Source: Dipteris shenzhenensis
Taxonomy: Eukaryota > Polypodiophyta > Polypodiopsida > Gleicheniales
Assembly: GCA_047967505.1 (NCBI GenBank)
Contig: CM106539.1
Length of the DNA stretch: 64,000 nt
Reading direction: 5' to 3' (one strand)
The position numbers and the translations under genes are program-made. The first letter of the stretch is position 1. Each line of letters begins with the position of its first letter. Below are positions 10,863 to 23,984 of this stretch, in pieces. The notes beneath the pieces were generated by a model. That model had not been told where the DNA came from. It did not search any database and saw only the letters and a list, made by a program, of their open reading frames with translations.

Positions 10863-13800
10863 TTTATGCAAGCACAGGAAGAGCCTCCTTTCCAACTAAT
10901 TTCTCCCTTCCATAAGTCCAACCTCCCCATGACCAATCCCTAGTTTTGATTGGTGAGGGAAAATTCCCTTTTGATTTCCTACATGTCTTCCATCTGAAGA
11001 GTTCTCTGTTCCACAACTGCTCCCAAGATTGAACCCCTTCTTAAAAAGACCAACTGCCACAGTAAACTGTTCATTTGTCAATGTGCAACTTTTGAATATT
11101 GTTGACACCCAAATTGAGTCAATGGCCATGAAGGCCCCTTTACCAGAGAATTGTAAAAAGGCTTTTATATCTTTAAAGGCATCCCAAATAGACTTCCATA
11201 GAGGGCTTCCCTTGGCCTTACAGGGTTCAGGGTTGAAAATAACTGAAGTAAGATGATAACTTCTCCATTTGGGAGCTCTGCAGGGTCTGATGTGTCATAT
11301 TTCTCACTTAAAGCTGAGCTCGTCATAATCTAGATGTAATAGAGCGTTGATAATCCAAGTAGTTGATAGTTTTTTGGCAACATCTAAAATATCTATTACA
11401 CCTAGCCCCCCTTCTTCCATGGGCTTGATACAGTAACTCCATCTTACTCTAGAAATCTTGTTATTTCCTCCCCATAAAAATGATCTACACAATCTGATAA
11501 ACCTATCAAGACCTATTTTAGATGGAGACTAGCAAGAAAGATAAAAATATCTATGGGGTAAAGACAATGGTTCAGAACCAATCTCCTTCTAGCTAGATTT
11601 GCTTGGAAGCTTCTCCACTTATCCAACTTTTTCTAAAAATCTATCCAAGACCCAAACCCACCTTTGCTTCATTGTGACATCAAAACCCATTGGAATGCCC
11701 AAAAGTCTAAAAATTGTGCCCTTTTGTATTTTGAGACATCCCAACTACTGAGAAGAATCCCTTGTTAATTGCCAACTGAGAGTATCATACCCTATTTTGG
11801 AGTGGTTAATTGAATATCCTAAATCTTTAGAGAAAACTTCAAGGCAATCCATTACACAACTGACAGCTTGCTCAATCTTTCTAGGGGTCAGTGCAGTGTC
11901 ATCTGCAAACTATAGACAGACCAGCTGTTTACCAGAGACTTCCCTCTTGGCTTTGGCTTCTAAGGATCCAACCAAGGGCATCTGCTACTATAGCAAACAA
12001 AAGAGGAGCCAAGGGGCACCCTTGTCTGATTGATCTTTGCAAAAAAAAGGGATCACTCATCTTCCCATTGGTGTTAACCTTAGATGAGGCATTGGTGAGA
12101 AGAAGCTTCCCATGTCTTATAAAGATTGGATTATGAAATCCCATTCCAATCTATCATAAGCTTTGTCAAAGTCTACTTTAAGAAAGCATATATCATGTCT
12201 AGTTTCTTCAGCATACTCACACCCTTCCCAAATGTTAATTATGGCTTCAAGAAGGTGATGTCCTTTAATGAACCCCTTTTGCTTAGAGAGAATCCACTCT
12301 TTCATCTTGCCTTGTACCCTAAGAGCAAGAGCTTTTGCAAAAATCTTGTAACTGCAGTTGAGCATTGTTAAAGGTCTCCAGTTTTAAGCTCATCCTTGGG
12401 GCCCTCTTTTGGGATCACTTTGATAATGTCCCCATTGATTGTAGGGGGAGAGCACCTTTCACCAAACTTTCTTGCCATAGTAGTAAAAGATAGGGGCCAA
12501 CTAGTTCCCATAAAGACTTATAAGACTCAATAGGCAGCCCATCCTCACCAAGTGTCTTACCATCTGCCATAGCTGGCACTACTTCCTTCAACTCCTCTAA
12601 TGTAAAAGGCCTCTTCAAATAGGGAATATCAAACTGTTTGACAGCTTTCTCTCTTATAATTTGGCAGAACTCTCTAGCTCTCTGGGTGTCCTCACTTGGA
12701 GTGATTGCAGTAGACAGTAAATTTGGAAAATGTTGTTGAATGAACTCTATAGTCTCTTCTATAGTTATAGAGTAAGAGCCATTTGCTCTTTTAAGAAGAG
12801 GGAACTCCTCTTGAATTCTCTTTCTTTTGATTAGTTTAAATGTTTCCTTAGTGGGTCTATATATCCTCCCTACCCACCAACCTCTAAAGTAAATCTTGGA
12901 GTCATTTAATCTGATTTGTTCCTGCTTCCTGAGGTCCTTTTTAGCACTAACTAGGTCTTTTTGGGCATCTATATCTCCAATTCATGCTTTTTGCTCTAAA
13001 AGTTTTCAATTACTCTGTATTCCATCCATTCTTTAGCCCTAATCTTAGCTCTTCTCTTTTTAGCTATTTTTAGAATGATTTCAGTATCATGAACAACCAA
13101 AGCCCAAGCTTTTGAAGTAAAAGTGTGTTTGGAAAAAGCATTTTGCCAAGCATTACCAATTAGAGTTTGAACACTCTTCAACAAGAAGAGCTTTGGGTCA
13201 GCTTTAAACCAAGAAGAACTTCTATCCCGAGACCCAAAGTCACATCTATGTAAGACAGGTTTATGGTTTGATAAACTTAGAGAAGAGAAGGTTTCTAGTT
13301 TTAAAGATAATTGACTGTTCAGTAGACCCTGAGAGATATAACCTATTCAATTTGGCCTCCTTTCTATTGTCACCTACTTGACTATTACACCACATGAAAT
13401 CACCACCAGCTGTTCCCACATCCACCCATTGCTAGTGCTCCTTGCACTCTTCCCAAGATAGTAATTCAATACCTCTGATGCATGTCCCCTTTTCAAGCCA
13501 CCTATCTACCTTGCATTTCCACCATATTAAAATCCCCCATGGTAATACAGTTACCATCTGCACATTGTAAAGATTCCCATAATCCTTTTCTTTACATTGT
13601 TGAATTAGGGGCATAGAGAGAAAAACTGAGAAATTAATTTCCTTCATGAAACTCTTCAACATTACCCATCTATTGTGGTCATCTAAAATGACTTGTGAAT
13701 ACCATTTTTGTAGTGAGACAAAATTCCAATTTGTACCTCCTTTACCCTCCTCATGTGAAGTATAATACCAAACTCTTCTTTTATCTATAGTTTCTAGTTT

Positions 13801-13959
13801 ATCTTCTAGAGTATCCCTACAAGCCTTGACCTCTTGTAATTCTAGAAAAAGAGGTGATAAAGAGTTAGCTCTTAACTAGAAAGCTAGCTCGTAACTCCTA
13901 CTAGGGTCCAATAGCCCTCTAACATTAAGAGTCAAGAAAGTGAATAATTTACCTGGCAT
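10863..13959 (-). pseudogene. L1-type LINE ORF2 (endonuclease and reverse transcriptase), decayed
   Basis: ORF2 starts at the ATG at 13959 and opens with LTLNVRGLLDPSR, the classic start of an apurinic-type endonuclease. An endonuclease fragment with WYYTSHEEGKGG follows near 13730-13800. Linker sequence then leads to the reverse transcriptase at 12618-11929 (FTLEELKEVVPAMADGKTLGEDGLPIESY; DICFLKVDFDKAYDRLEW; RQGCPLAPLLFAIVADAL). The zf-RVT region begins with CRSFLWGGNNKISRVRW (11304-11492). Many stops and shifts break it. It continues across Copia A at 5691-6293. ORF2 overlaps the end of ORF1 by about 11 bases. Confidence 0.88.
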
Positions 13960-14935
13960 TCTTTTTCTGCCCCTTTTTAGCTTTGGGGTTGGGGTTGTTC
14001 ACTTGGACTGTGGCAGCTTTGGATTGCCTCCTCTTGTGTTGGGCCACAGTGAAGGCCTTACCTTGGCTAGAGTCATCTTGGTTTACTGAACTGATAGGGG
14101 TTCCCTTCCCTTGATCTTCCTTTGATTCCTCTTCACTCCCTTCTATCTCTTCCATGGCATCCTCTCTGTTAACATCGTCTTCAAACTCTTTTGACTACCC
14201 AGCTTCAATCACCATATTGTCCTCTTGTCTGATTTTGTTGCTATTCTCTAAGATTTCTTCTTTATCTTTGAGAGATTCAAAAGAATTTTTATTTGTTGCT
14301 TCTAGAAAACTATGGTCCTTGTCCTTCCCACTATTTCTAATGACATTTTGATCTCCATGCTAATTGCTCATTGGAGGGTTTTGAGCTTTGGGAACCCACC
14401 TTTCAGCAGGGAGTTCAGTTTCCTTGACCTTCCCCCTTTCAAGGGACAATTTTTTACCACATGAGTGGAGAGACCACACAAAAAGCAAGAGTGGGGAAGG
14501 TTCTTATATGTCAAAGGATGTTCTGTATAAAGACTACCATTTATATTGAGAATATTAAGAGTCTTGGGCATCTCCTCAACTATATCCATATTAATGCAAA
14601 TCTGGGGATTACCTCTAGGTTTAATAAAATTTGCATGTTCTACACCCAGAACTTCTCTCAATCCACAACAAAGAAAGGGAAGTTGATTGCACAAATACAA
14701 AGGTAAATCACGGAGTTGCACTCACACAAGAATTCTAGTAGATATAGTTGCATAGCTCTGGCTCTCAGGTTTTTCAGAAAGAAAGAAAATGAAGCCCTTC
14801 TTTAAGAATCTCACATTCAAGACATTCATACCCTTTCTAACCAAGTTTGTTCTAATCTAGGACTCAATAAAGGCTAAAGGGGGTCTAACTCCATGCAAAA
14901 AACCGACTAGAGCAAGTCATGCAGCAGAGAATCAT
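13949..14935 (-). pseudogene. L1-type LINE ORF1 (DUF4283-like domain plus zinc knuckle)
   Basis: ORF1 proteins of plant LINEs bind element RNA. The minus strand shows a DUF4283-like stretch (14700-14900, with frameshifts). Then come RDLPLYLCNQLPF and ANFIKPRGNPQICINMD, a zinc knuckle (CFLCGLSTHVVKNC), and a charged tail ending KAKKGQKKNAR at 13949. The gag-like order of globular domain, CCHC knuckle and basic tail is typical. Stops and frameshifts, for example near 14355 and 14722, show decay. The true start lies upstream of about 14900. Confidence 0.8.
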
Positions 14936-15560
14936 CCAAGAAGGCCATTATTGTTTTACCTATTCTAGTTGCTTGACCCTCTCCATCAAGCTATTGTGTT
15001 CTACCAGCATCTTGTTGTGGAGCATGTCCGAGTTTCGAGATTGTCAATGGCATGAAACCTTCTTGTCGAACACAAAGACCCCTAACTCTCATGGAGTCTG
15101 CTTAAGATAGAGGCGATTTGTTCGTTTGTCTTTGCTTGGTGTATCTTTGCTGACTGTGGGAGGTTCAGTTCTATATGAGTCTGTTCCACTTCCAGGGGCT
15201 TCGACTTTATCATCACATTTATTTCCTCCTTCACTGGTTGAAGTGGCCACATGCAGAGCAGCTATCCTTCCAAGGGCTCCTGAGGGAGCTCGTTCTTGTT
15301 TCTTCCACTCTCCTCTTTGTGAGAGAAGAAGATGCACCGGCTTTGAATACTTCTCTTAGGGTCATGGGCCCATCTGAACTGGAAGAGCTAGGAGCAAAAT
15401 GTGATCCTATGGGGAAGCTAAAGAAGCCCCCCCTTGGCTTCTGAGCTGCATGCACATGAGGGGGGTGCACAGTGCCTCCTCCTTGACCTCTGCGGGTGCT
15501 GAAGTAAGCTCCATATCTCTGTGGAGGGGCAAAACATTCCTCCAAGAGGCTCAACTACAA
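14936..15560 (-). other. Probable LINE 5' part (ORF1 N-terminus or leader)
   Basis: Minus-strand frames at 15089-15337 and 15231-15554 are Ser/Arg-rich and GC-richer than the surrounding DNA, as expected for a LINE 5' region. No domain is recognised. The 5' end of the LINE and its target duplication were not located. Confidence 0.4.
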
Positions 15561-15825
15561 GGCAGGGAAATGAAGCTCATCAGCAAAATCTAAGTCCACT
15601 GACAGATGAAAAGGCGCACATCTACAAAAGGTCGCAGGAGAGAAGTTAGGAAGTCAAGCGACGCATGCAGATGGAAAGGGATGTCGAAAGCAATGACCAG
15701 AGGATTGATGGTAGATGAGGAGTGAGGGTGGCCAGACCAAACATCACCCTCGAAAGCTCCACCTCTATCTCCATCACCATCATCCTTAGTCTCCATCTCC
15801 CTATGTCAATCCACAGGCGACCTTT
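15561..15825. other. Intergenic, no gene seen
   Basis: Short minus-strand frames without recognisable domains. Confidence 0.4.
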
Positions 15826-15905
15826 CAGTATTTCACCGACATTGAATCCATAAATCACAGATGGATGGTGCAAACATGCAACACATGCCATTAGATGGTG
15901 CACAC
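15826..15905. repeat. Fragment related to the Gypsy A LTR
   Basis: The segment CTTTCAGTATTTC... through GGTGCACACATGAAAC matches 34546-34630 and 40390-40460, inside the two Gypsy A LTRs. It includes the characteristic ATGGTGCA-ACATGC-ACACAT subrepeat. Only about 80 bp are present, so it is a relic of the same LTR family. Confidence 0.65.
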
Positions 15906-18850
15906 ATGAAACAAAAGTATTTAGTACCGGTTGGGTTTACTACTGTGGCTGATCTTTTACCATCAATGTTGAAATTATTGATAGATGTGAAGGGATATTA
16001 GCAGATATCATGGCCTTGGAAAACAAGTTTGGAAATTTGTCTTGTGTGAAGGATGTGATTTTATGGTGTGTTGAATGGATTTTGTCATCATCTAAATCAA
16101 TATGGGAAGGGAGGACGAAAAACTTGACATATTTACCAAAACATGTGCATTCGAAAGGTGATGGCAATGCCTAGGGGACTAAACTGGTGGTAGAACATGT
16201 GTGTGATGTGGGGGGGTGTTTGACCACCAGGCCAAAGCTCCCTATGCCCATTGGTCCAGGTGTCTACCCTTAGGGACCAGGTGAGATGGTGAGCAGGGGG
16301 AGGGGGGAGGGAGGGGGAGGAGAAGAGGGTGATGGTGAGATGTATACATGGACAAGTGGTATATATGGGATCTTGTGGCTGGTTGGAACAAAGAGGGAGT
16401 AGCATGATCTGGCATCCAATTTTGCTCCATAGAACTTGAATGTACATATTCATTTTACCTTCATCCTTCCCCCCTTGTATTCTTGGTGCAAGAACTATGG
16501 CAAAGACTTGAAGCCCGCCTATAGTTTTTTTTAAATTGAATCACAACAATATTTTATTGAAGTCATGACCTATGGCAACTGGCTCAATACTATCAATCAA
16601 CTAGATAGGATTTCTCTATTCGATTAATGAATTCATAGTAGCGACCGACCATTGGTCCATCAACTCAATCCTATGAGTAAGGTCTCGTATCACTTATTCA
16701 GACATCTTTTTCAAGCTTGAGTTTTGCTTTATAGGGTGGAATTCAGGTCCTCTTTCTAGGATAGCTTTTGGCACTCTTTCTATGCAGACTTCAAGCATGG
16801 TTGCAGCATGTAGGAGGAAAATTTTTGAAGTAGCATATGCAGAGCTCATTGTTGTGCCATTAGGATTGTAGGGCTTAATAGGCTATTTTGTATCCTTTTA
16901 TTTGTATGTGTATTTGATGTAGAGATTGATTGTTGCACATATAAGGTCTCTCTCCCAAGAGGCCAACTAATGAATGCAAATATGAGACTCAACATCCAAT
17001 CAACCTCATCTCAAAGATTAGGGTGCCAAAGTATGGGCTAATAGTTGATCTTCTCCCTATAGGAATGGATAAATCCTACTCAAGTTGCCACATACTTGGA
17101 ACAGGAGTGTGTAGCATGTACTTAATGATTCAAGCTCCGGGTGTTTGCAAAGATTCCAACTAGCCTTGTGGATCTTCCCCTATGATCGATAATCATCAGA
17201 TGTTCCTTTAAATTCAGTTCATACTTTTGTGCTTTCAAGCACTGTTGGTCCAACCAAATCGAGACCTAAAGTGAGTCAAGTTTCCTTTGTTTATGGGCAA
17301 TCAAATCTCTTGATCTAGTTGATCGAAGTCCCCATTAGTGGCAACTTGTTCTTATAGATTGTTTCATGGCACATTCTGAGCTGTTAATTGAACTTGGAGG
17401 TTTGGCTACGATGGTACACCTAAGGTTGTGGTTTGTAATGTGTCCCATATGCACATATTATTAAATGATACACCTAAGATATGTCCTGAGTGCACATATT
17501 AAACAATCATATAAGCAATTGCAGTTGTAGAACCGAAGGCTAAAATTGCTCCTCTTGTAGTTTAGTAGCTGTTGTGTGTTTGTAGTTCCACATCAGTTTA
17601 GAATTGCTACTACAACAGATTGACTCAAGGGAAGAAATCCAAGAGGGCACCACACCTCACAATGACTTCACTACTGGGCCAAATAGTGTTCCTCTTCAAG
17701 AATCACAAGTCAACAATGTTGAGGACTCTACGGCTCCATTGCCACAACCATGAAATTGTCTCTATTGACACTCTACAATAGGTTGTTGTTTTGGATAAAG
17801 ATCAGGGTACCACACAGGTGCATGGGAGCCAACCATATACTCAATACAAGCAAGGAAATACCACATTCCAAATCATACAACATCACACTCAATAATTGCA
17901 ATAATGGGCATAATCATTTGGTAGCATGGCATCAAATGAGAAGCAACAAGAAATGGAAAGACAGATGATCCCATGGCTCCAAACCAAGTTGCAAAGTGTA
18001 GAGTGCAGAGTACAAAGACTGATATTCATAAGCTCAAGAACAAAGATTGGAGAGCATGGTAGAGCAAATGCAACAATAGATCCTTGTACAAAATGCTCTA
18101 GTAGAAAGTAGGAAGGATGCACTACAAGCTGTGTTTTCCCTACAAGAAAAACACCTTTAGCTATTTGATGCCTTGAGCAAAAAGGAGAGGTAAAGCTCTA
18201 CCTCTCCCAAATGCAAGTCTCTTGTGATGAGCTAAAAAAAGAAATAGTGCACTTGAAGGAAATCCTGATGCTTAAAGAAGATCAGATCCATGCCACAACA
18301 TACATAAACAATGACTAGCAGAAAAGCCTCAAAGATTGGAAATACCAAGGTCAAGCATAGAGAAGGAATGCATAGCATCAAGGCAGACAATTGTGAATGT
18401 TAAAGTAGTAGTGGATGCTCAAGAACAGAAGATATGACTCCTTCACCATCTACATCTTGGATTGGACATGGATACTTTTAATCCCTTTGGACACTTATCC
18501 ATATCTTGGTTTACATAGCCAATAGTAGTTAACTATAATACTGGTCCATGCCTTTTTTATAAGGAAGGGACATTTGGGCCGTTTCATGTTTTCATGGCAT
18601 ACAACCATCTAAAAAACATCCTTTACACATTGCTTTTACAATAGTGTGTTCTTCCAATAGCACTTGACAATCGCTTCACAAAATAAGTTAGGAATGCCAT
18701 GAGCAAGTTGATGGCACTAGGGAATATGAGGGTGACAATGTATTATTAGATGTCATTCTAGATTCATTGAATGATTCACATGACTAGTTAACTATACACA
18801 CACATTTGTTATATTATACTCATCTTTCAAGAGTCTATTCTATAGTTTAA
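15906..18850. other. Intergenic, old decayed sequence
   Basis: Holds a G-rich stretch near 16270-16330. A plus-strand region at about 17930-18350 could have been coding for a charged, possibly coiled-coil protein (CDELKKEIVHLKEILMLKED is visible) but is full of stops. No family could be named and no retrotransposon boundaries were found. Confidence 0.4.
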
Positions 18851-19115
18851 ATTCTTTATGTGTGGTCTATAATAGGTTATTATTATCTTGACTACCAAAG
18901 AGAAGCTATACCAACCTTCAAATGCCTTCCAAGAATTCTTTATGCACGTTCTATAATAGATTATTGTTATCTTGACTACCAAAGAGAATATATACCAACC
19001 TTCAGATGACTTTCAAGAGTCTAAAATTATTTATGCATGGTCTATAATAGATTATTGTTATCTTGACTACCAAAGAGAAGCTATACCAACCTTAAAATGA
19101 CACTCAAGAATTCAA
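18851..19115. repeat. Three tandem copies of an 84-91-bp unit
   Basis: Copies start near 18851, 18935 and 19026. Each contains a CTATAATAG-TTATT-TTATC core, then TTGACTACCAAAGAGAA and TATACCAACCTT. The spacings of 84 and 91 and scattered substitutions indicate an older local amplification. Confidence 0.85.
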
Positions 19116-19545
19116 AGTGTCAATCTACTGGACAAAACCAAATACCAAATAGATACTCTGAGAACAAGATGAATAACAGATATTCATCTTTTATGGTGGG
19201 GATTCAAATCCATAAGTGCTAGATCATTTGCGTTGCACAATTGACTTCTTTTGTGTTGAGCTCAAATAGGATTCTAATACTCAGCTATGACTATGATAGT
19301 TGATGCTACTATTTCTATCAATCCTTCCTTTGCCAATGTCCCTCCCCTTGTCCCTCCACCTTTTCTTTCTCCATCTGCAAAGTATGTGTCTTGAAGTGCC
19401 ATTCCATTTTCCTCTTCTCCCTACCAATGTAAGTTTTTGTATCCTCCATTCCATTCTCCATGCCTCCTCTCCCATTGAAATATAGGGAAATCCCACATCC
19501 TTGTTTTATCTATATTGCTTTTGAACAAAGTAAAAATAGCTCTTA

Positions 19546-19650
19546 ATGCATGAGATGGCCCAAAATGAGATGGACTTGATAATAATTTTGATATGGATTG
19601 TACTTTTTATGCATGAGATGGATCAAAATGAGATGGATTTGATAATTATG
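19546..19650. repeat. 63-bp imperfect tandem duplication
   Basis: ATGCATGAGATGG followed by CAAAATGAGATGGA and TTGATAAT occurs at 19546 and again at 19609. The second copy is incomplete. Confidence 0.75.
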
Positions 19651-20689
19651 AAGTAAAGCTCTTAAATCAATTTAATTGAGAGAGAGGAACTGTCAAAGCT
19701 TCACATCCTTGAGAATCAAGACGGCTCAAGAAACATATTAGTTGCCATAAAGCTGGAATGACCACATGGAAAATGACTCCAAAGTGTAGAGAACTTGGCT
19801 AAACATTTGCAAGTTGGTACGATAGCTCATTTTAAAGTATGAGTCATTGACATATATATTGGCTATTATATCATGCTTGTCATTTTCTTGAAAAAAGCAT
19901 CACAAATCATAGTTGGAAAATGGACTTATGTGTATTGGTATGTGATTTTATAGTATTTCTAGTATAAGTCAAACTAAAATAGACTATGGAGTCTACTCTC
20001 AAATGTGTGCATAATTATAGTTCGACATTGCACATCCCCCAAACCATAGCAAATGTTGTCAATTGGTAAAGCGGTTGTCTCCTTTGGCAAATGGTCATCT
20101 CCTTTAGTTTGTAAAAAGCTTAAGTAGTGTACTTTCTAATCGACACTCACCTACATATATATAAACAAATTTTTAAAGTTTTTCAATAAATTTAAATGTC
20201 TATACAATCGAATATACATGCTTAACATGCAAGGTACCATTTGCAATCATTTTATGATCATACTCAAGAAGGAAATTTTGTAGCATTTTGGTCTCAATTT
20301 AAAGTTTGGAATGTATAGATAGTGTAGACACCAATTTTGTCAAAATTCATTGAGCATGGCCCAAGAAAGTTATTCATATGCAATATTTTCCTTGAACCTC
20401 ACAATAAATGACAACATCCAATCATTTACCTAGTTTTTTAGCTATACATGGCAATTGATGATGAAGAGAATAAAAATTAGCATCTCTTTTTGTGGGAACT
20501 ACTTGACAAGAAGACAAAAAATATTACCATTGCTATATCGCCAATTACCACTAGATGGTAATGCCCATGATCATTAGGTGGTAATGAAGTATTTAGTAGA
20601 AGTAAATGAAATGCATAACATCAAGAGATCTTTGATTCTCCACTCCATTTATTATAGAGAACAAGTCATTTGTCATCAGTGGCAAGTAT
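19651..20689. other. AT-rich intergenic DNA, no gene seen
   Basis: No recognisable frame, repeat boundary or RNA gene was seen. Confidence 0.5.
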
Positions 20690-23600
20690 TGGCAATATTA
20701 CATGGTCGATTTACCAATATCTTTTGTATCGCATTTTCAAGCGTTCATTATCTTTTTTATCATTGTGTTGGTTTTCAAGTTGTGCTCATTTATTCCCAAC
20801 TTACATCAACAAATAAAATCCCATCAAGAGGTCACCCCTAGCCTTGGGACTCAATGATCCTCTCCTTCCAATCCTAATGCCAAGCATATATTTGTTTAGT
20901 GTTGATTCATAGCAAGGCTTAAAGATTGAATGGTGTATTTCCCACTTGGGAAGGTCAAAATTGGCTCTTCCATTACTTTTTTAAAAATCTATAGCTTCAT
21001 CACTTGGAGTATAATTTGTATGAACTTGGTTACATTTATATTTATCTAATAATTACTTTATTTGATTTAAAACATGTCTATGCATCCTCTAACAATCACA
21101 CACAAATTCAACAAGATTTATGATAATATAACTTAGTGACCACATAATCTTATAAATCCCCTAATCCACTATCTATTCAAATGTTAGAAATTAGCATTTT
21201 AAATGTCTAATATAAACAAGCATGTTTTTACCAAATTGTTACACTTAGGGTAGTATGTATACCTAAAAAATTCATTCAAATAGACATCAATAAATCAAGT
21301 TAATCTCTACACTAAGTTGGTTGCTTGTCTACAAAGAGAAAAGACTATGTGGGTAAAATGATCATGTCAATGTTGATTCAGTATTATGAATCTATTTGTC
21401 TAGATTTGACACTACCCTAGCAATGGTGTTATGATTAGTTCAAGGAGGAAAATATGCAATGTGTTTGTTTTCGATTAAGGTCTAGCATAGTAGATTATCT
21501 AGACATGAACTTGGTTCTGTTTTCTAAAGGAATGTACAGCATTATGCCTCTTGCAAGTTTGTTTGGGCAATATAATCACAAACCCCAACAAAAAAATGAA
21601 CACATCCAAACCTATCTTAACCCAAAATGCACCCTACACAATTTACAAGATGCTATCACCTTATATGTAAAACCCATCCCAAGTACTTGCAAGTGAAGGC
21701 ATTGATGTGATCTCCAAGATGATTACAAGTAAAACAACAAGGGTGAAAAAGGGATATGTTCTTAGTGAAGAAAGTTTACCTTTGAAATAAAGGTTGAGAA
21801 TATCTCCAAATGTCATCATGGTAACTTGCTTCCTTCAAACATAATGATAGTCTAGTGAAGATATGTGGAGAGCTTCCATATGGAGGCAAGATGCAATTGG
21901 TGGGTAAAGGAGTCTCTTTCATAAAGATAACAATTAGAGCTTCCACATGGAGGCAGGATGCAATTGGTGGGAAAGGATTCATGTTCATGAAGATCACAAT
22001 TAATGGGTTGAAGTGTTTTTAGATTTGCCACAAAGTTTTCCTTCAAATTGATTCCTTTAAAGTCACAATGATCTGAAAAATGTGGGAAACTTCCAAGGGA
22101 GGTGCACTTGGTCAAAGAAAAAGGATGGCCTATCATGAATATCATGACTACCAAGTGCAGTGTGTTAGGACCTACCACAAAGCTATCTTAGGCCAGGGAG
22201 GAAGGTGCACTTGGTCAAAGAAAAATGGTGGCCTATCATGAATACTGTGACTACCAAATGCTGTGTGTTAGGATCTACCATGAAGTTATCCTAGGCCTAA
22301 TTGCGATGAGACTTATCATATATCTTTGTGCAAAGTTTCATCTTTAAATCATTAGAAATCTTAACTTAATGAAGTTAACTGGGATGAGACTTATCATATA
22401 TCTTTGTGCAAAGTTTCATCTTTAAATCATTAGAAATCTTAACATTAAGTTTTTTACCATTCTTTTCCACAAGTCTTGTGGACGATCACCACACATGTGT
22501 GATAGGAATTTTACAAATCCATTACATTCATGAGTCCTTTATGCACATGACCTACATAAATTTTCATTTCCCTTTGGGATCATATCTCAACTTGATGCAC
22601 CTCTATTTTAACATTACTTCTTCCCAACTCACCTAAATCATGGTCCAACATTTAATTATGACTTCTTGTAATCTTAAAATATATTTTTCCAAAAGATTGG
22701 GCAAATATTCTACCCCCTTCATAATTATTTACTCATATGACTTGAGATGTTTCAAACCCATTCTTAACAACACATTGATTTTCAAGCCATATCATAACAC
22801 CTGTTGACCAATTGCTGCCAGCTGATCCCGCACCACCTTGACCTTCATCAAATGACTATGTACCGTATCTCCTTCTTCCATATCAAGATTGTAGAGTTGA
22901 TGCTGAAGAAGCACAATCCGGGAGGTATTGTCTGGCCTTTGATGATATGGAAATATATGATAGCACTTCATTTAGTAGAAGCCTAGATGTGGATGCAGCG
23001 CATACAAATGTAGCTAATGGCATCTCCATTGCAGATGTCAAGCACATAAATGAAAGTATTGTCTTCATATAGCTTCTCATTGGACTGTAGATGAATGCTT
23101 TTAACATTGCAACTTTTGGAAGGGTGGATTTCCTCTAATGAACTAAATTTGTCATGTGAAATTAGGTATCCTCTTTTGGATGGATGTAGATTGAGCTATT
23201 CTACTCCCTACATCATAATTATTTACTCATATGACTTGAGATTTTTGCAAGCTCATTCTTAACAACACATCGATTTTCAAGCCATATCATAACTCCTGTT
23301 GACTAGAATGTACGTGTAAGTATCTCCATTGGAGATGTAAAGCACATAAATGAAAGTATTGTCTTCACATAGCTTCACATTGGACTGTAGATGACTGCTT
23401 TTAACATTGCCACTTTTTAGAAGGGTGGATTCCCTCTAATGAGCTAAATTCTTCATGTGAAATTAGTTGTCCTCTTTTGGATGGATGGATTCCATCTAAT
23501 GAACAAAATTTATAATGTGAAATCAACTTTTGTCATGGCATACAACTTAATTGACCTTTTAAGAGCTTTCGTACGGACTTCATTGAGGTATATGCAAAAG

Positions 23601-23980
23601 AGGGGAATGGGGCGAGGGGATCATATCATTTTTTTGTGTAAGATTCGCACTTGTTTGCCAACATCAATACCATTCTCCACTTTTCAAATTTCAAAGGGTA
23701 ATTGGAAATTTGAGTTAAAAGAGACAAACATTATATGAGGGGAAAAGTTCTCTAATAAAAGGCATATATATCGATTCATCAATAGAAGGAGAATCTTAAG
23801 CATATACTTCTCTAAGAAAGAGAAGTTAATTGTGTTTGACAAGGGAGAGTTTCTAATGTGAGCAAGGAGGAGACAAAAAGATTGTTGTTGAGGCACCTCA
23901 AGTGAAGTGTTGCATCAATTTTATAATCAGAAGAAATCTTGGGGTTTTCAACAAAGAAGATCCCTCTTTTGAAATTCTTG
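20690..23980. repeat. Copy 1 of a ~3.3-kb diverged tandem unit
   Basis: Long co-linear similarity to 23985-26850. Anchor pairs are 20701/23991 (CATGGTC-ATTTACCAATAT), 21187/24504 (GAAATTAGCATTT), 21421/24786 (GCAATGGT-TTA then AGTTCAAGGAGG), 21682/25041 (ACTTGCAAGT then GATGTGATCTCCAAGATGAT) and 22409/25689 (AAAGTTTCATCTTTAAATCA). This copy also has internal duplications: a 78-bp one at 22305-22443, a ~104-bp one at about 22095-22300, and a ~430-bp one at about 22740-23120 versus 23220-23520. No coding capacity and no known family. Confidence 0.75.
22305..22443. repeat. 78-bp-period direct duplication inside copy 1
   Basis: GATGAGACTTATCATATATC begins at 22305 and again at 22383. About 60 bp are identical, through TCATTAGAAATCTTAAC, so this is a young event inside the older unit. 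Confidence 0.9.
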
Positions 23981-23984
23981 AAAA

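Noticed and set aside
17926-18350. Possible coiled-coil gene
   Set aside because: Frames are broken by many stops and no family or splice pattern could be recognised. Left as decayed sequence.
20040-20110. tRNA-like stretch (TTGGTAAAGCGGTTG)
   Set aside because: The words resemble a tRNA D-arm region, but no cloverleaf with acceptor pairing and T-arm could be built by eye.
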